Below, one piece after another: positions 46,357 through 57,111 of a stretch of 64,000 nucleotides of DNA; within the stretch, counting starts at the first letter, position 1, and every line of letters begins with the position of its first letter. The DNA lies in assembly GCF_017812015.1 (NCBI RefSeq), contig NZ_JADQTN010000001.1, positions 846,501 through 910,500 of the forward strand, read 5' to 3'. The translations under genes and the position numbers were made by a program. The notes beneath the pieces were generated by a model. That model saw only the letters and a program-made list of their open reading frames with translations. It made no database searches and was not told the origin of the DNA. Source of the stretch: Pontixanthobacter sp. CEM42 (GTDB taxonomy: Bacteria; Pseudomonadota; Alphaproteobacteria; Sphingomonadales; Sphingomonadaceae).

Positions 46357-47661
46357 TTAGCTTAGGCCGGGGTAAACAGGGAAAGCCGAGCATAGCTGCT
46401 CAACGCGGCTGCGAACAGACTCTTCCACTTGTGCGTCACCCTCGGGACCATTTTTCGACAAACCGTCGACGACTTCCGCTATAAGTTTGCCAACTGTGCG
46501 GAACTCATCCGGACCAAAGCCGCGCGTCGTGCCCGCCGGCGTACCCAGACGCACACCGCTGGTTACAAACGGGCTGCGCGTATCGAACGGAATGCCATTC
46601 TTGTTGCAAGTGAGCCAAGCGCGATCGAGACCTTTCTCGGCTGATTTTCCGGTCACGTCCTTTGCTGTCAGATCGACCAGCATCGAGTGATTGTCGGTTC
46701 CGCCTGATACTATCCGAAGACCGTTCTCTTCGAGGCTGGCCGCAAGCGCGCGAGCATTCTCGACGACACGGGCGGCATAGGATTTGAAGTCGGGCCGCAA
46801 TGCCTCGCGGAACGCAACCGCCTTTGCAGCAACAATGTGCATCAAGGGGCCGCCTTGGAGACCGGGGAATACAGCCATATTGAATGGCTTGGTATATTTC
46901 TCGTCATTCCACAGGATCACGCCCGAACGCGGCCCGCGAAGGCTTTTGTGCGTAGTCGTGGTTACAACATCAGCATCCGGGAAAGGTGAAGGGTGCGCAT
47001 CGCCAGCCACGAGGCCGGAAATGTGGCTCATATCGACCATCAGATAGGCGCCGACTTCATCCGCTACTTTACGGAACGCCGCCCAATCCCAGACGCGTGA
47101 ATAGGCCGTGCCGCCTGCGATGATCAGCTTCGGCTTGTGTTCTTTTGCCGTGGCCATAACCTCGTCCATATCGATCAATTCGTCTTCCTGACGAACGCCG
47201 TATGCGACGGGGTTGAACCATTTTCCGCTCATATTGACCGGCGAGCCATGCGTCAGGTGACCGCCCGAGTTGAGGTCGAGGCCCATGAAGGTGTCGCCGG
47301 GTTCTAGTAAAGCTAGGAACACGGCTTGGTTCATTTGCGACCCCGAATTGGGTTGAACATTGGCAAATTCGCAGCCGAACAGTTCTTTTGCGCGGTCAAT
47401 CGCCAGCGTCTCGACCACGTCGGCATATTCGCAGCCGCCATAATAGCGCTTGCCCGGATATCCCTCTGCATATTTGTTGGTGAAGACTGAACCGGCGGCT
47501 TCGAGCACTGCCTTGCTTGCGATGTTTTCGCTTGCGATCAGCTCGATCTTGTCGCGTTGGCGGCCAAGCTCGCTGTCGATTGCTGCGGCGATATCGGGAT
47601 CGGCTTCAGCCAAGCTGTCTTGCCAGAAACGGTTCATGTCTGGTGCGGATGGTGTGCTCAT
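46357..47661 (-). CDS. glyA: serine hydroxymethyltransferase
   Basis: Interconverts serine and glycine with THF. 434 residues from the ATG at 47661. The PLP-binding Lys is in [30 protein letters not shown] and [14 protein letters not shown] are the other hallmark motifs. Ten bases after rpiB. Confidence 0.97.
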   Translation of the reverse strand: MSTPSAPDMNRFWQDSLAEADPDIAAAIDSELGRQRDKIELIASENIASKAVLEAAGSVFTNKYAEGYPGKRYYGGCEYADVVETLAIDRAKELFGCEFANVQPNSGSQMNQAVFLALLEPGDTFMGLDLNSGGHLTHGSPVNMSGKWFNPVAYGVRQEDELIDMDEVMATAKEHKPKLIIAGGTAYSRVWDWAAFRKVADEVGAYLMVDMSHISGLVAGDAHPSPFPDADVVTTTTHKSLRGPRSGVILWNDEKYTKPFNMAVFPGLQGGPLMHIVAAKAVAFREALRPDFKSYAARVVENARALAASLEENGLRIVSGGTDNHSMLVDLTAKDVTGKSAEKGLDRAWLTCNKNGIPFDTRSPFVTSGVRLGTPAGTTRGFGPDEFRTVGKLIAEVVDGLSKNGPEGDAQVEESVRSRVEQLCSAFPVYPGLS

Positions 47662-47671
47662 CAATTGGGTC

Positions 47672-48109
47672 TCAGCAGCTGGGAGTGGAGAGTTTGTCGG
47701 CGCGGCGTTGGTGACGCCCGCCTGCGAATTCGGTATTTAGGAATGCGGTAAGGCAAGCCTTGGCCATTTCGATGCCAGTCAGACGCGCGCCCATGGCGAT
47801 GCAGTTCGCATTATTGTGTTCGCGAGAAAGTGCGGCCGAGAGCGGCTCCGACACAAGTGCACATCGGACCGCCGGGTTGCGATTGACCGCCATCGAGATG
47901 CCAATACCTGATCCACATAGCGCAATGCCGCGCTCGGCAGTGCCGTCGGCGACAACTGCCGCCAATTTGTAACCATAGTCGGGGTAATCGACGCTTTCGC
48001 CCGGTTCAGGACCGAGGTCGGCAACCTCGTGGCCTTCCTCTATCAGCCAGTCGCGCAGCTCGGCTTTGAGGTCGGTTGCGGCGTGGTCAGAAGCGATGGC
48101 AAGGCGCAT
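47672..48109 (-). CDS. rpiB: ribose 5-phosphate isomerase B
   Basis: 145 residues from the ATG at 48109. [15 protein letters not shown], the catalytic Cys in [15 protein letters not shown] and [14 protein letters not shown] are RpiB signatures. First gene of the operon with glyA and nrdR. The frame continues upstream to 48247 but without conservation. Confidence 0.94.
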   Translation of the reverse strand: MRLAIASDHAATDLKAELRDWLIEEGHEVADLGPEPGESVDYPDYGYKLAAVVADGTAERGIALCGSGIGISMAVNRNPAVRCALVSEPLSAALSREHNNANCIAMGARLTGIEMAKACLTAFLNTEFAGGRHQRRADKLSTPSC

Positions 48110-48275
48110 GGGATATCCTTCGGTGTCGAGGAATCGATACAAACCAGCCGTATATGCATTTCCCCACCGGCTGACCACCATAAAGAGGCCACTTTCCACG
48201 GTGCTGGCGCCGATAAACTTGACCCCAATATCGGTCAGCGTCACCATTCAGAAAAATCGTGAAAAGGACAGCTGT

Positions 48276-49952
48276 GTGGCGAAATATTCGAACCTGATCT
48301 TTGCGTTGTTGATCGCCATTGCGTTGGCGATTTTCGCGACTACTCCGCCTGAGGCGGTAAGTGCTGATGCGCCCGCAGAAGAGTTCTCAGCGGCGCGCGC
48401 AATGGAAGATATTCGTGTGATCGCTGCCGAGCCGCATCCGACGGGTAGCGCAGCCAATGCGAAGGTTCGCGAGTATTTGGTCGACCGGCTGCAATCGATG
48501 GGGTTGGAAGTCACAACCACGAATGGCCCGATAAACGAGCGTTCTGCAAACCGTCTTTCCAGCTGGTTGCAAGGCGATACTGCTGATGTTCAATTGACCA
48601 ATGTGATTGGCGTTCTGCCAGGCGCGGATCGCAATGCGAAATCAGTGCTGCTGATGGCGCATTATGACAGTGTTGGCGGATCGCCCGGCGCGCCCGATGA
48701 TGCATCGGGCGTTGGTTCCATTCTTGAAGTCGTGCGGGCTATCCAAGCGCGCGGCCAACCTAAGCGCGATATCGTCATGTTCTTCACCGATGCCGAGGAA
48801 ATCGGCTTGGTTGGCGCGCGGCAGTTCTTTGCGTCAAATCCAATGGCGGACAATGTCGGCGCTGTGATCAATCTGGAGGCACGCGGAGGCGGTGGGCGCA
48901 CCACTTTGTTCCAGACATCCTCCGAGAATGGCGGTGCGGCTAAGCTCTATGCAGATGCCGTCTCGCGGCCAGCGGGCTCATCGCTCTCCACATTCGTCTA
49001 TGAAGCTTTGCCAAATGATACCGATCTGACGCCAGCACTGGAACGCGAATATATAGCCTACAATTTCGGGTTCATTGGCCGACCTGGTCTATACCATTCA
49101 CCTGAAGCAACGCCGGAACGGCTCGATCAGGGATCAGTACAGGATATGGGCGCGCAGACGCTGGATCTGACCGCCGCTCTGGCCAATGCCGACGCGCTGC
49201 CCGAGAAATCCGAGAACCGGACCTTTTTCGACGTGTTTGGGTTGTTCGTGGTCTCTTACGGCACGGCCATTGGATGGGCTTTGCTGGCGATAGCCGCGAT
49301 CCTTCAGATACTCTGCTTACGATATAACAGCGGAGAAAATGGGTGGCTAAAGAGCCTTGGCGCTTCCGCGACGGTAATATTCGGAGGTGGAGCATTACTG
49401 TTTGGATTGAATTTGCTGTCCGGCGCAGGCCCCGGTGAGCTGGTTTATTATGACAGGCTTGCGGCCATCCCGATGCTGGAAATCCAAGCGCTGTTGATCT
49501 GTATCGCTATGTTTGCAGCGTCTGCGCCATTATGGGCTGGAAGGACGGGCAGTATCGTTGGAGTACTGGCGGCGCTCGCTCTGCAGATCTACGCGCCTGT
49601 CACGGCTTTTGTGGTGGTCTGGCCTTTGCTGCTCAGCGGTGTGGCCGGTGTGTTATCGCACCGACTTGGCGGTGCTTGGTCATCGACAGCCAAAATCGGA
49701 CTTGGTGCGGTCGTGTTGGGCTTCCTGCTGCAATACGGTCATCAGCTGATGCAAGGCGTTGGTCCCGATGCGCCCTATGTTGTGGCGTTCTTGGCTGCCT
49801 TGATGCTACCGGCGTTGGGAATGCTGGTTCCGTCAGTCAAGCATAGGGTAGTTTTCCCGGTTGCAGGTGTGTCGCTGGTGCTCGCAGCGGTTATTGCGCT
49901 GTGGGTCAGACTTGATCCGATTGCCGATACAGTAGCGGTTTACGCGCAATAA
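48276..49952 (+). CDS. M28-family metallopeptidase with C-terminal membrane domain
   Basis: 558 residues from a GTG (48276) that follows AAAAGGA. An N-terminal membrane helix or signal (LIFALLIAIALAIFA) precedes the peptidase domain (about 35-300), whose zinc ligands are visible in LMAHYDSVGGSPGAPDDASG, FTDAEEIGLVGA and YHSPEAT. The C-terminal half has about eight membrane helices. This layout is that of the vacuolar/ER-type Fxna-Pff1-like aminopeptidases, with the catalytic domain outside the cytoplasm. Upstream in-frame sequence overlaps rpiB antisense and was not used. Confidence 0.88.
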   Translation: MAKYSNLIFALLIAIALAIFATTPPEAVSADAPAEEFSAARAMEDIRVIAAEPHPTGSAANAKVREYLVDRLQSMGLEVTTTNGPINERSANRLSSWLQGDTADVQLTNVIGVLPGADRNAKSVLLMAHYDSVGGSPGAPDDASGVGSILEVVRAIQARGQPKRDIVMFFTDAEEIGLVGARQFFASNPMADNVGAVINLEARGGGGRTTLFQTSSENGGAAKLYADAVSRPAGSSLSTFVYEALPNDTDLTPALEREYIAYNFGFIGRPGLYHSPEATPERLDQGSVQDMGAQTLDLTAALANADALPEKSENRTFFDVFGLFVVSYGTAIGWALLAIAAILQILCLRYNSGENGWLKSLGASATVIFGGGALLFGLNLLSGAGPGELVYYDRLAAIPMLEIQALLICIAMFAASAPLWAGRTGSIVGVLAALALQIYAPVTAFVVVWPLLLSGVAGVLSHRLGGAWSSTAKIGLGAVVLGFLLQYGHQLMQGVGPDAPYVVAFLAALMLPALGMLVPSVKHRVVFPVAGVSLVLAAVIALWVRLDPIADTVAVYAQ

Positions 49953-49953
49953 T

Positions 49954-50601
49954 TCAGGCGTCGGGAAGGGGCGCTTCAGCCTCTTCGGTCGCCGGTTCAC
50001 GGTCTACAGACTCACTGCCAACGGGTTCATCTTCTGTCCGATTTTTGAGTGCCCTGACTTCTGTCAAAAACCAATCAAGCTCGCTGCGCTGCAGTTCGCC
50101 GATTTCGACGAAATAGGCTTGCATCGGTTCGGTGTAGTAAGGGCTTTTCAGTACATCCACGCTTAGCTGGAAGAACTTTTGACCAGTTTCTGTTTTTACG
50201 AAGGCAAGCAGCTCATTCAGCTCTTCCGTAGTGAACATATCCGCATACGCATTTGCCCAGCCTTCCATCAGCGTGGGAATATGACGATCCATAATCGGTT
50301 TCGATTTATCAAGAATCCGTCGTCCAAATGCATCAAGGGCTGCTTGCACTTCCGGATTGTCAGGCAGCAAAGACATCGAGTCTTTGACCTGCTCAAACAT
50401 CGTCTCGCTAATGCTGTTGAACATCGCGCTGCGTGTTTCCACCGGATACGCCAACAGCAATATCTCATTAGCGATTGCAACCGATTCCGGATTAAGTGCA
50501 GGCAGCGTGTCAGCCTGTTCCTCCTCCGCTTCCTGCGCGGAGGCAGAAATGACTGGACTCGCCAGCAACGCCGCCGCGACAAGAGAACGGAATAGGATCA
50601 C
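49954..50601 (-). CDS. secreted DUF2059 protein
   Basis: 215 residues. Signal peptide ends near VISASAQ. The DUF2059 core [25 protein letters not shown] lies at about residues 118-142. A Pro/Glu-rich tail follows. Periplasmic, function unknown. Start overlaps the rpoD stop by four bases, so it may be on the rpoD transcript. Confidence 0.85.
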   Translation of the reverse strand: MILFRSLVAAALLASPVISASAQEAEEEQADTLPALNPESVAIANEILLLAYPVETRSAMFNSISETMFEQVKDSMSLLPDNPEVQAALDAFGRRILDKSKPIMDRHIPTLMEGWANAYADMFTTEELNELLAFVKTETGQKFFQLSVDVLKSPYYTEPMQAYFVEIGELQRSELDWFLTEVRALKNRTEDEPVGSESVDREPATEEAEAPLPDA

Positions 50602-52610
50602 TGGTCGAGGAACGAACGCATCTTCCGCGACCGGCTAGGGTGCTTCAGTTTGCGCAGAGCTTTCGCTTCAATCTGCCGAATACGTTCGCGGGTAACCGAG
50701 AATTGCTGGCCTACTTCTTCGAGCGTGTGGTCAGTGTTCATACCGATGCCGAAACGCATTCGAAGAACGCGCTCTTCGCGCGGGGTGAGGGAAGCGAGAA
50801 CGCGGGTCACGGTTTCCTTCAGGTTCGCTTGAATTGCGGCGTCCACCGGAATGATCGCGTTCTTGTCCTCAATGAAGTCGCCGAGGTGCGAATCTTCCTC
50901 GTCACCAATTGGCGTCTCAAGGCTAATCGGCTCCTTAGCGATTTTCATCACCTTGCGGACCTTCTCAAGCGGCATGGAAAGACGCTCGGCCATTTCCTCT
51001 GGTGTAGGCTCACGGCCTTGCTCGTGCAGGAATTGACGGCTCGTGCGGACAAGCTTGTTGATCGTCTCGATCATGTGGACCGGAATACGGATTGTCCGTG
51101 CTTGGTCAGCAATTGAACGGGTAATTGCCTGACGGATCCACCACGTCGCATAGGTGCTGAATTTATAGCCGCGGCGATATTCGAACTTATCAACGGCCTT
51201 CATCAAGCCGATGTTACCTTCTTGAATAAGATCAAGGAATTGCAGGCCGCGGTTAGTATATTTTTTGGCGATGGAAATCACCAGGCGAAGATTCGCCTCG
51301 ACCATTTCCTTCTTTGCTATCCGTGCCTCGCGCTCGCCCTTTTGCACCATGTTCACGATGCGGCGGAATTCGGGCAGGCTCATGCCGGTCTGGCTGGCGA
51401 TATCGGCGATTTCAGCGCGGATACGGTCAACCGCGTCGGCTTCCTTCTCAGCGAACGCAGCCCATTTCTTATCCTTCTTGACCCGGTCGGCCATCCAATT
51501 GTCGTCTAGCTCGTTACCGATATAGGCATCGAGGAAGTCGATCCGCTTGACCTTGTGGCGCTCGGCAAGGCGCAGCATCTGGCCGCCAAGCGCGGTCAGA
51601 CGGCGGTTGAAGGCGTAGAGATTGTCGACCAAAAATTCGATCTTGGTCGCATGGAATTGCACGCTTTCAACCTGAGCTGTCAGGTCTTCGCGCATTTTCT
51701 CGTATTTCTTCTCTTTAGCCGCCGGGAATTCCTGTCCGTTACCGAGCGTTTCCACGCGGTCAGCCTGCATCTTTTCAAACTTCTTGAACATCGATGTGAT
51801 GCGCGCGAAAGTTTCAATCGCGTCCGGCTTCAGCGTTGCTTCCATCTGCGCGAGTGAAAGAGTGTTATCTTCCTCTTCCTCGTCATCCTTCTTGGAAGAA
51901 CCCTCTTCGTCGTCATCTTCGGCGTCGATGTCTTTTTCATCATCGCTGCTGTCGTCATCGTCGCGAATGTCTACGCCGGCGGTTTCTTCCGAAATCTCGC
52001 CGTCATCATCCTCGTTTTCCTCTTCCATCTTATCGACGGGAGGTTCCTTCGACAGCATAGCGTCGAGATCGAGGATTTCACGAAGCTGCATCTCTTCATT
52101 GTTCAGCGCTTCGGACCAGTGAATGATCGCGTGGAAAGTAATCGGGCTTTCGCACAGACCGATGATCATCGTGTCACGGCCAGCTTCAATACGCTTGGCA
52201 ATCGCGATCTCGCCTTCACGGCTGAGCAGCTCAACGGCGCCCATTTCGCGCAGATACATACGCACCGGATCGTCAGTACGATCGCCAGTGGCGGTTTTCT
52301 TCGCCGGAGCAGCAGGTTTTTTGGCTTCTTTGCCATCCTTGCCCACGCTGATTTCTTCAACTTCAGCAGCTTCGGCTTTTTCAGCCTCTGCCTCTTCGTC
52401 ATTCTCGACGATGTTGACGCCCATTTCCGACAATGCAGTTTGCACGTCTTCGATCTGGTCTGACGTCATGTCACCGGGCAGGGCGGCGTTCATCTCGTCA
52501 TACGTGACGTAGCCCTTCTTTTTCGCTTTGGTGATGAGCTTCTTCACGGATGACTCTTTGAGGTCGATCAGTGGCGCGTCGTCTTTGTCAGCTTTAGCTT
52601 TAGAGGCCAT
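50598..52610 (-). CDS. rpoD: RNA polymerase primary sigma factor RpoD (sigma-70)
   Basis: 670 residues. Region 1.1 at the N-terminus, a long acidic non-conserved stretch (about 195-250, many D and E), region 2 with [21 protein letters not shown] and [20 protein letters not shown], region 3, and region 4.2 [20 protein letters not shown]. Ends SFLDQ. Follows dnaG by nine bases, the classical replication-transcription pairing. Confidence 0.98.
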   Translation of the reverse strand: MASKAKADKDDAPLIDLKESSVKKLITKAKKKGYVTYDEMNAALPGDMTSDQIEDVQTALSEMGVNIVENDEEAEAEKAEAAEVEEISVGKDGKEAKKPAAPAKKTATGDRTDDPVRMYLREMGAVELLSREGEIAIAKRIEAGRDTMIIGLCESPITFHAIIHWSEALNNEEMQLREILDLDAMLSKEPPVDKMEEENEDDDGEISEETAGVDIRDDDDSSDDEKDIDAEDDDEEGSSKKDDEEEEDNTLSLAQMEATLKPDAIETFARITSMFKKFEKMQADRVETLGNGQEFPAAKEKKYEKMREDLTAQVESVQFHATKIEFLVDNLYAFNRRLTALGGQMLRLAERHKVKRIDFLDAYIGNELDDNWMADRVKKDKKWAAFAEKEADAVDRIRAEIADIASQTGMSLPEFRRIVNMVQKGEREARIAKKEMVEANLRLVISIAKKYTNRGLQFLDLIQEGNIGLMKAVDKFEYRRGYKFSTYATWWIRQAITRSIADQARTIRIPVHMIETINKLVRTSRQFLHEQGREPTPEEMAERLSMPLEKVRKVMKIAKEPISLETPIGDEEDSHLGDFIEDKNAIIPVDAAIQANLKETVTRVLASLTPREERVLRMRFGIGMNTDHTLEEVGQQFSVTRERIRQIEAKALRKLKHPSRSRKMRSFLDQ

Positions 52611-52619
52611 AAAACTTTA

Positions 52620-54515
52620 TCAGTCCGTTTCTATGTCGTCATGGCTGTCGGTTTGAGCAGTTTGACGATCTGAATCACTTTGGGCCGCTTTCGCAGCCCT
52701 TTCGCTTACCATTTGCCCGAGTCGCTGCTCAAATTCCAGCTTTCGTTTGAGCAATCGTTGCTGCTCGGTGAAAGCACCTTCGGGGTCGGTCTCGAAACGC
52801 GCAGTGGCCGCTGCAAGCGCAGCTTCCAAAGCGGGCCTTTCGACCAGCAGTGACACGGCTTCGGCAAGATCGTCGCAGGCAGCTTTCGGATCGGTTCCTT
52901 CACGAAGGAAGGAGAAACGGGTTTCATCCGGCGCCTGACTTATGCCGTCTGGGATCAATATGGGGGATGTGTCGCCGGGTTCAAGCACCTCGGCAGCTTC
53001 TATCAACGAATCAATTACGGGGCCGACGCGATTGTCGCTGGCGGCGAAGCGTTCGAGCTGGTCCGCATGGCGTAAAATTTGGTCTGGATGACGCGCAAGA
53101 CCTGCAACGACAGCATTCGCAAGAATGTCTCTGCTACCCCCGCTGGAACTGCGTTTGAGGCGCGCTGCGGCGTCGGGTGAAAGCGTTGGCGTGGCTTGCT
53201 TGAAGCCGCCAGGTTTCCACTCACGCTTGACCCAAGGCTTCTGCTCGCGCGGAGGATAGGCAAAAGCTGAAAACCGCTCGAGCAATTCGCGCCTGTAGAG
53301 AGAGCGAATATCGGAATCTTGAATAGCGTCTGTGTGGCTTAACAACCGCGCTTTCAAACCGGCCTTGTCTTCGGGCGTAGTGAGTGGCTGCGCATCACGC
53401 TCGAATGTCCACAGCGTGTCGAGCAAAGTCGCCGCGCCTTCCAGCACCTCATCCATGGCCTTGCGGCCTTTCTGCTGGAGCAGATCGTCGGGGTCGAGGC
53501 CGGTGGGTAAGCGAACAATACGCAGCGAATGGGAGGGGCGGAGCATCGGCAGGGCGCGTTCTACGGCGCGCATGGCCGCACGCTGACCCGCAGCATCGCC
53601 ATCAAAACACAGCACGGGTGTTTCGACCATCCGCCACAGCATCTCGATTTGTGTCTCGGTCAATGCCGTGCCCATGGGAGCAACCGCATCCTCAATACCC
53701 GCAGCGGCGAGGGCGATGACGTCCATATACCCTTCTACAACCACCACGCGATTGGTTTTGCGCGACGCGGGACCCGCACGATGCAGATTGTAAAGGTTGC
53801 GGCCTTTGTCGAACAGCGGCGTGTCCGGTGAGTTCAGATATTTTGGCGCTTTCGTATTCGTCTCCAGAATACGTCCACCAAAGGCGATCACGCGCCCACG
53901 TGCATCCTGGATTGGCAGCATCAAACGGGATCGGAACCTGTCATAGGGTTCCTTCGCGTCAACAGCGATCCGCAGACCGCCCTCAATCAGCATCGGTTCT
54001 TCAAATTCGGACAGCGCCGCCTTCATCGCCTGCCGGTCAGGCGGGGCGTAACCGAAACCGAAGCGTTCGATCGTATGTTGATCGAACCCGCGCCCTTTCA
54101 GATAATCGCGAGCGCCGGATCCGTCATTGCCTTGCAGATTCCGCACGAAATAGTCCTGGGCCGACTGCATGACGTCATGCAATCCAGCGCGTTGCTCGGC
54201 GCGGGCGGCGGATTGCGGATCGGCGGCGGGAACTTCCATCCCGGCCTCTGCCGCGAGCTCTTTCACTGCGTCCATAAAAGACATGCCGCGCTGGTCAGTC
54301 ATCCAGCTGATAACATCGCCATGCGCCTGGCAGCCGAAGCAGTGGTAAAACGCCTTCTGGTCGTTGACCGTAAAGCTGGGCGATTTCTCGTCGTGGAACG
54401 GGCAACAGGCCTTCCACTCATGGCCCGCCTTCTGCAGCTTGGTCGTGCGCATAATAACGCTGGAGAGCGTCACACGCGAACGGAGTTCATCCAGCCATTG
54501 CGGGGAAAGCGCCAT
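52620..54515 (-). CDS. dnaG: DNA primase DnaG
   Basis: 631 residues. The CHC2 zinc finger is C38, H41, C59 and C62; the TOPRIM domain has VVVEGYMDVIALAAAG and the acidic CFDGDAAG motif; the C-terminal DnaB-binding region is divergent and charged. Makes RNA primers at the replication fork. Confidence 0.97.
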   Translation of the reverse strand: MALSPQWLDELRSRVTLSSVIMRTTKLQKAGHEWKACCPFHDEKSPSFTVNDQKAFYHCFGCQAHGDVISWMTDQRGMSFMDAVKELAAEAGMEVPAADPQSAARAEQRAGLHDVMQSAQDYFVRNLQGNDGSGARDYLKGRGFDQHTIERFGFGYAPPDRQAMKAALSEFEEPMLIEGGLRIAVDAKEPYDRFRSRLMLPIQDARGRVIAFGGRILETNTKAPKYLNSPDTPLFDKGRNLYNLHRAGPASRKTNRVVVVEGYMDVIALAAAGIEDAVAPMGTALTETQIEMLWRMVETPVLCFDGDAAGQRAAMRAVERALPMLRPSHSLRIVRLPTGLDPDDLLQQKGRKAMDEVLEGAATLLDTLWTFERDAQPLTTPEDKAGLKARLLSHTDAIQDSDIRSLYRRELLERFSAFAYPPREQKPWVKREWKPGGFKQATPTLSPDAAARLKRSSSGGSRDILANAVVAGLARHPDQILRHADQLERFAASDNRVGPVIDSLIEAAEVLEPGDTSPILIPDGISQAPDETRFSFLREGTDPKAACDDLAEAVSLLVERPALEAALAAATARFETDPEGAFTEQQRLLKRKLEFEQRLGQMVSERAAKAAQSDSDRQTAQTDSHDDIETD

Positions 54516-54532
54516 GCATAATCATTGGGACT

Positions 54533-54565
54533 AGCTGGCCGTGAAAACAAGCCTCACAGCCAGCT
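54533..54565 (-). repeat. hairpin after the 54577 lipoprotein gene
   Basis: AGCTGGC (54533-54539) and GCCAGCT (54559-54565) with inner GTGA/TCAC pairs. It lies between the lipoprotein gene end and dnaG start. No T run follows, so termination is uncertain. Confidence 0.4.
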
Positions 54566-54576
54566 TATCCTCGCGG

Positions 54577-55317
54577 TTACGAACAGGCGTTGGTCACGCC
54601 TTCTTTTTCAGCCGGATACGGGCCTGAACCCTTGGCCTCGGTGTAATTCGCGTCGATTGCATAGGCTGGCGCTGGTCCGGCAGGGGGTAGGGTCGATTGC
54701 CAATAGAACGTAATCGGTTCTGCCTGCTCCCACTGGTTGCCGCCACCACCGGCTTTGACCGACCAAATCAATGCGCCGTCTTTGCACGTTACAATGACGT
54801 CCGCCTTGTCGCCGACGGCAGCGAGTGCCTCTGCCTTGGAGTACCCCACAGAGCCGGTAAATCCGTGCGCGGGCCGCAGCATTTTGAACGCTGATGCACG
54901 TTCAATGTCGGAGGAATCATTTCCTGTCCCGCTTCCGGTATCAGGATTGTTGTCCTCACCCGGGTATATCACGTGAACGAATGTATAGACCGTTCCCTCC
55001 GGCGCTGTCTTCGGATCGCAAATATCCATCCCGTCGGGACAGGCGACATAGGACCGGATATCGGCAAAGCTGCCCTCGGCCGTGTCGAGTGTTCCTTTGA
55101 CTTCCGGACCTTGAGGCCCGACGATTTTTGCACCCAGCCTCAAATCCATAAAGTCACCTGCATCGAGGGCAGCGGCAATCGCAGCCGCCTCGCCATCGGT
55201 TTGTGCGACGGGCTCCATATCGGCCTTATCCATATCCGGCTCGGCCGAACATGCGGCGAGGGAAATAACGGCGGCGGTGGCGAGAAGTGAGCGGAATGCG
55301 GTGGTACTTGGGATCAT
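54577..55317 (-). CDS. hypothetical lipoprotein with Asp/Gly-rich middle
   Basis: 246 residues. VISLAAC is the lipobox (Cys23). The mature part has a DMDKADME acidic region, two Cys in ACPDGMDICDP that could pair, and an Asn/Asp/Gly stretch (DNNPDTGSGTGNDSSD), followed by an Ala/Val-rich domain with another Cys pair (VTCKDG … NACS). Family not recognised. Start overlaps the yqeY stop by four bases (ATGA-type coupling). Confidence 0.75.
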   Translation of the reverse strand: MIPSTTAFRSLLATAAVISLAACSAEPDMDKADMEPVAQTDGEAAAIAAALDAGDFMDLRLGAKIVGPQGPEVKGTLDTAEGSFADIRSYVACPDGMDICDPKTAPEGTVYTFVHVIYPGEDNNPDTGSGTGNDSSDIERASAFKMLRPAHGFTGSVGYSKAEALAAVGDKADVIVTCKDGALIWSVKAGGGGNQWEQAEPITFYWQSTLPPAGPAPAYAIDANYTEAKGSGPYPAEKEGVTNACS

Positions 55318-55766
55318 GTAAGGCTCTCTTTCACAAGTGAACTGGCTTTGCTCATATCCAGTTCAGCGCCGTGGCGCGCCTTTAGTTCCCCCATAACTTT
55401 ACCCATATCCTTAATGGATTCAGCGCCTTGCTCGGCTTTGATCGCCTCGATTGCAGCGCGGGTTTCTTCTTCGCTCATCTGCGTCGGAAGAAATTCCTCG
55501 ATTACCGCGAGTTCCGAGCGCTCTTTCGCGGCCAGCTCGTCACGCCCACCGTCAACATACATGGTTATCGATTCTTTTCGTTGCTTCGCCATTTTTAGCA
55601 AAACATCGGTCACCAGCGCCTCGTCATCCAATTCCTTGCTCGATGTGCGCAGTTCGATATCGCGGTCTTTGATCTTCGCGCCGATCAGGCGGAGCGTGGC
55701 GGTCCGCTCTTTGTTGCCTGCTTTCATGGAAGCGATGGTTACGGCTTTGATGGTGTCGCGAAGCAT
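55314..55766 (-). CDS. yqeY: GatB/YqeY domain protein
   Basis: 150 residues from the ATG at 55766. The sequence KTSS/ESITMYVDGGRDELAAKE, EEFLPTQMSEEE and DMGKVMGELKARHG matches YqeY, a tail-domain relative of GatB that may bind tRNA; its role is unsettled. It usually stands before dnaG, as here. Confidence 0.9.
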   Translation of the reverse strand: MLRDTIKAVTIASMKAGNKERTATLRLIGAKIKDRDIELRTSSKELDDEALVTDVLLKMAKQRKESITMYVDGGRDELAAKERSELAVIEEFLPTQMSEEETRAAIEAIKAEQGAESIKDMGKVMGELKARHGAELDMSKASSLVKESLT

Positions 55767-55929
55767 AATGGGGTGTTCCTGTCGGTAATTTTTCAAAATC
55801 GTGGGTAAACTGGTGATGCATTCGTAATAACGCAACTTTCCGTCGCTGGACAGGTTGACGCGCGCGCAGGGGGCCTATAGCCGCCGTGTCTTAGCAACAT
55901 CGCCGGAAAACCTTACTCGGAGCGTCACT

Positions 55930-57111
55930 ATGGCCCACGCCGCCTCAACTCCTGCGCAGCCTGATGGCGCGACCGGAGTCCTCGTTTTGGCGGATGGAAC
56001 CGTGATCTGGGGCAAAGGCTTCGGCGCCAGCGGCGATGCCGTGGGTGAAGTGTGCTTCAACACCAGCATGACCGGTTATCAGGAAGTGATGACGGACCCG
56101 TCATACGCCGCGCAGATCGTCACCTTCACCTTCCCGCATATCGGCAATGTCGGTGCCAATGGCGAGGATGTTGAGGGCAAGGTCGAAAGCGCCGTTGGCT
56201 GCGTGGTCCGCGAAGATGTGACGATGGCTGCCAACTTCCGCTCGGAACAGACCTTTACCGAATGGATGGCCGCGAACAATAAGATCGGTATTTCGGGCAT
56301 CGATACACGCGCATTGACGCGCCGCATCCGCCAGACTGGCGCGCCCAATGCGGTGATCGCGCATTCACCTGACGGAGAATTCGACATTCCGGCATTGCTG
56401 CAGCGCGCTCAGGAATGGGCAGGGCTGGAGGGTATGGACCTCGCTCAGCGGGTTACGCGTGACGAGCAACAGAATTGGGAAGGCGGCTATTGGACGCTTG
56501 AGGGTGGCTATGGCCGCGCCGCCCGCGATGCCACGCCCCACGTCGTCGCCATAGATTACGGCGCGAAGGACAATATCTTCCGCAATCTGGTGAAGGCTGG
56601 CGCGAAAGTCACCGTGGTTCCCGCAAAGACTGCGTTCGACGATATTATGGCGCTGAAGCCTGACGGTGTGTTCCTGTCCAACGGACCGGGCGATCCGGCG
56701 GCGACGGGGTCCTATGCGGTGCTGGTCATCAAAGCGCTGCTCGAGAAGGATGTGCCGCTATTCGGCATTTGCCTCGGCCACCAGATGCTCGCACTGGCGG
56801 CAGGCGCAAAGACCACCAAGATGCATCAAGGCCACCGCGGCGCAAACCACCCGGTCCAGCGTGTTGGTGAAGGGTGGGGGGACACCACCGGCCTAGTCGA
56901 AATCACCAGCATGAACCACGGTTTCGCAGTCGATGGCGACACTTTGCCCGATGCTGTCGAGGAAACGCATGTCAGCCTGTTTGACGGCTCCAATTGCGGT
57001 ATCGCGGTGAAGGGCAAAAAGGCGTTCGGCGTCCAATACCACCCCGAGGCCAGCCCCGGCCCGCAGGACAGCTTCTACCTGTTCGAGAAGTTTGTTGGAG
57101 GCTTGGGGTGA
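55930..57111 (+). CDS. carA: carbamoyl-phosphate synthase small subunit
   Basis: 393 residues from the ATG at 55930. The glutamine amidotransferase half has the catalytic Cys in FGICLGHQML and His/Glu in YHPEASPGPQ. Releases ammonia for CarB. Its stop overlaps the start of a small unknown gene (GTGA) rather than leading directly to carB. Confidence 0.96.
   Translation: MAHAASTPAQPDGATGVLVLADGTVIWGKGFGASGDAVGEVCFNTSMTGYQEVMTDPSYAAQIVTFTFPHIGNVGANGEDVEGKVESAVGCVVREDVTMAANFRSEQTFTEWMAANNKIGISGIDTRALTRRIRQTGAPNAVIAHSPDGEFDIPALLQRAQEWAGLEGMDLAQRVTRDEQQNWEGGYWTLEGGYGRAARDATPHVVAIDYGAKDNIFRNLVKAGAKVTVVPAKTAFDDIMALKPDGVFLSNGPGDPAATGSYAVLVIKALLEKDVPLFGICLGHQMLALAAGAKTTKMHQGHRGANHPVQRVGEGWGDTTGLVEITSMNHGFAVDGDTLPDAVEETHVSLFDGSNCGIAVKGKKAFGVQYHPEASPGPQDSFYLFEKFVGGLG

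Noticed and set aside
47662-47671. Glycine riboswitch before glyA
   Set aside because: Only ten bases separate rpiB from glyA, leaving no room for an aptamer, and none is visible upstream of rpiB.
51860-52040. Repetitive acidic tract in rpoD as a tandem repeat or CRISPR-like array
   Set aside because: It is low-complexity GAA/GAT coding for the acidic non-conserved region of sigma-70, not regularly spaced repeats.
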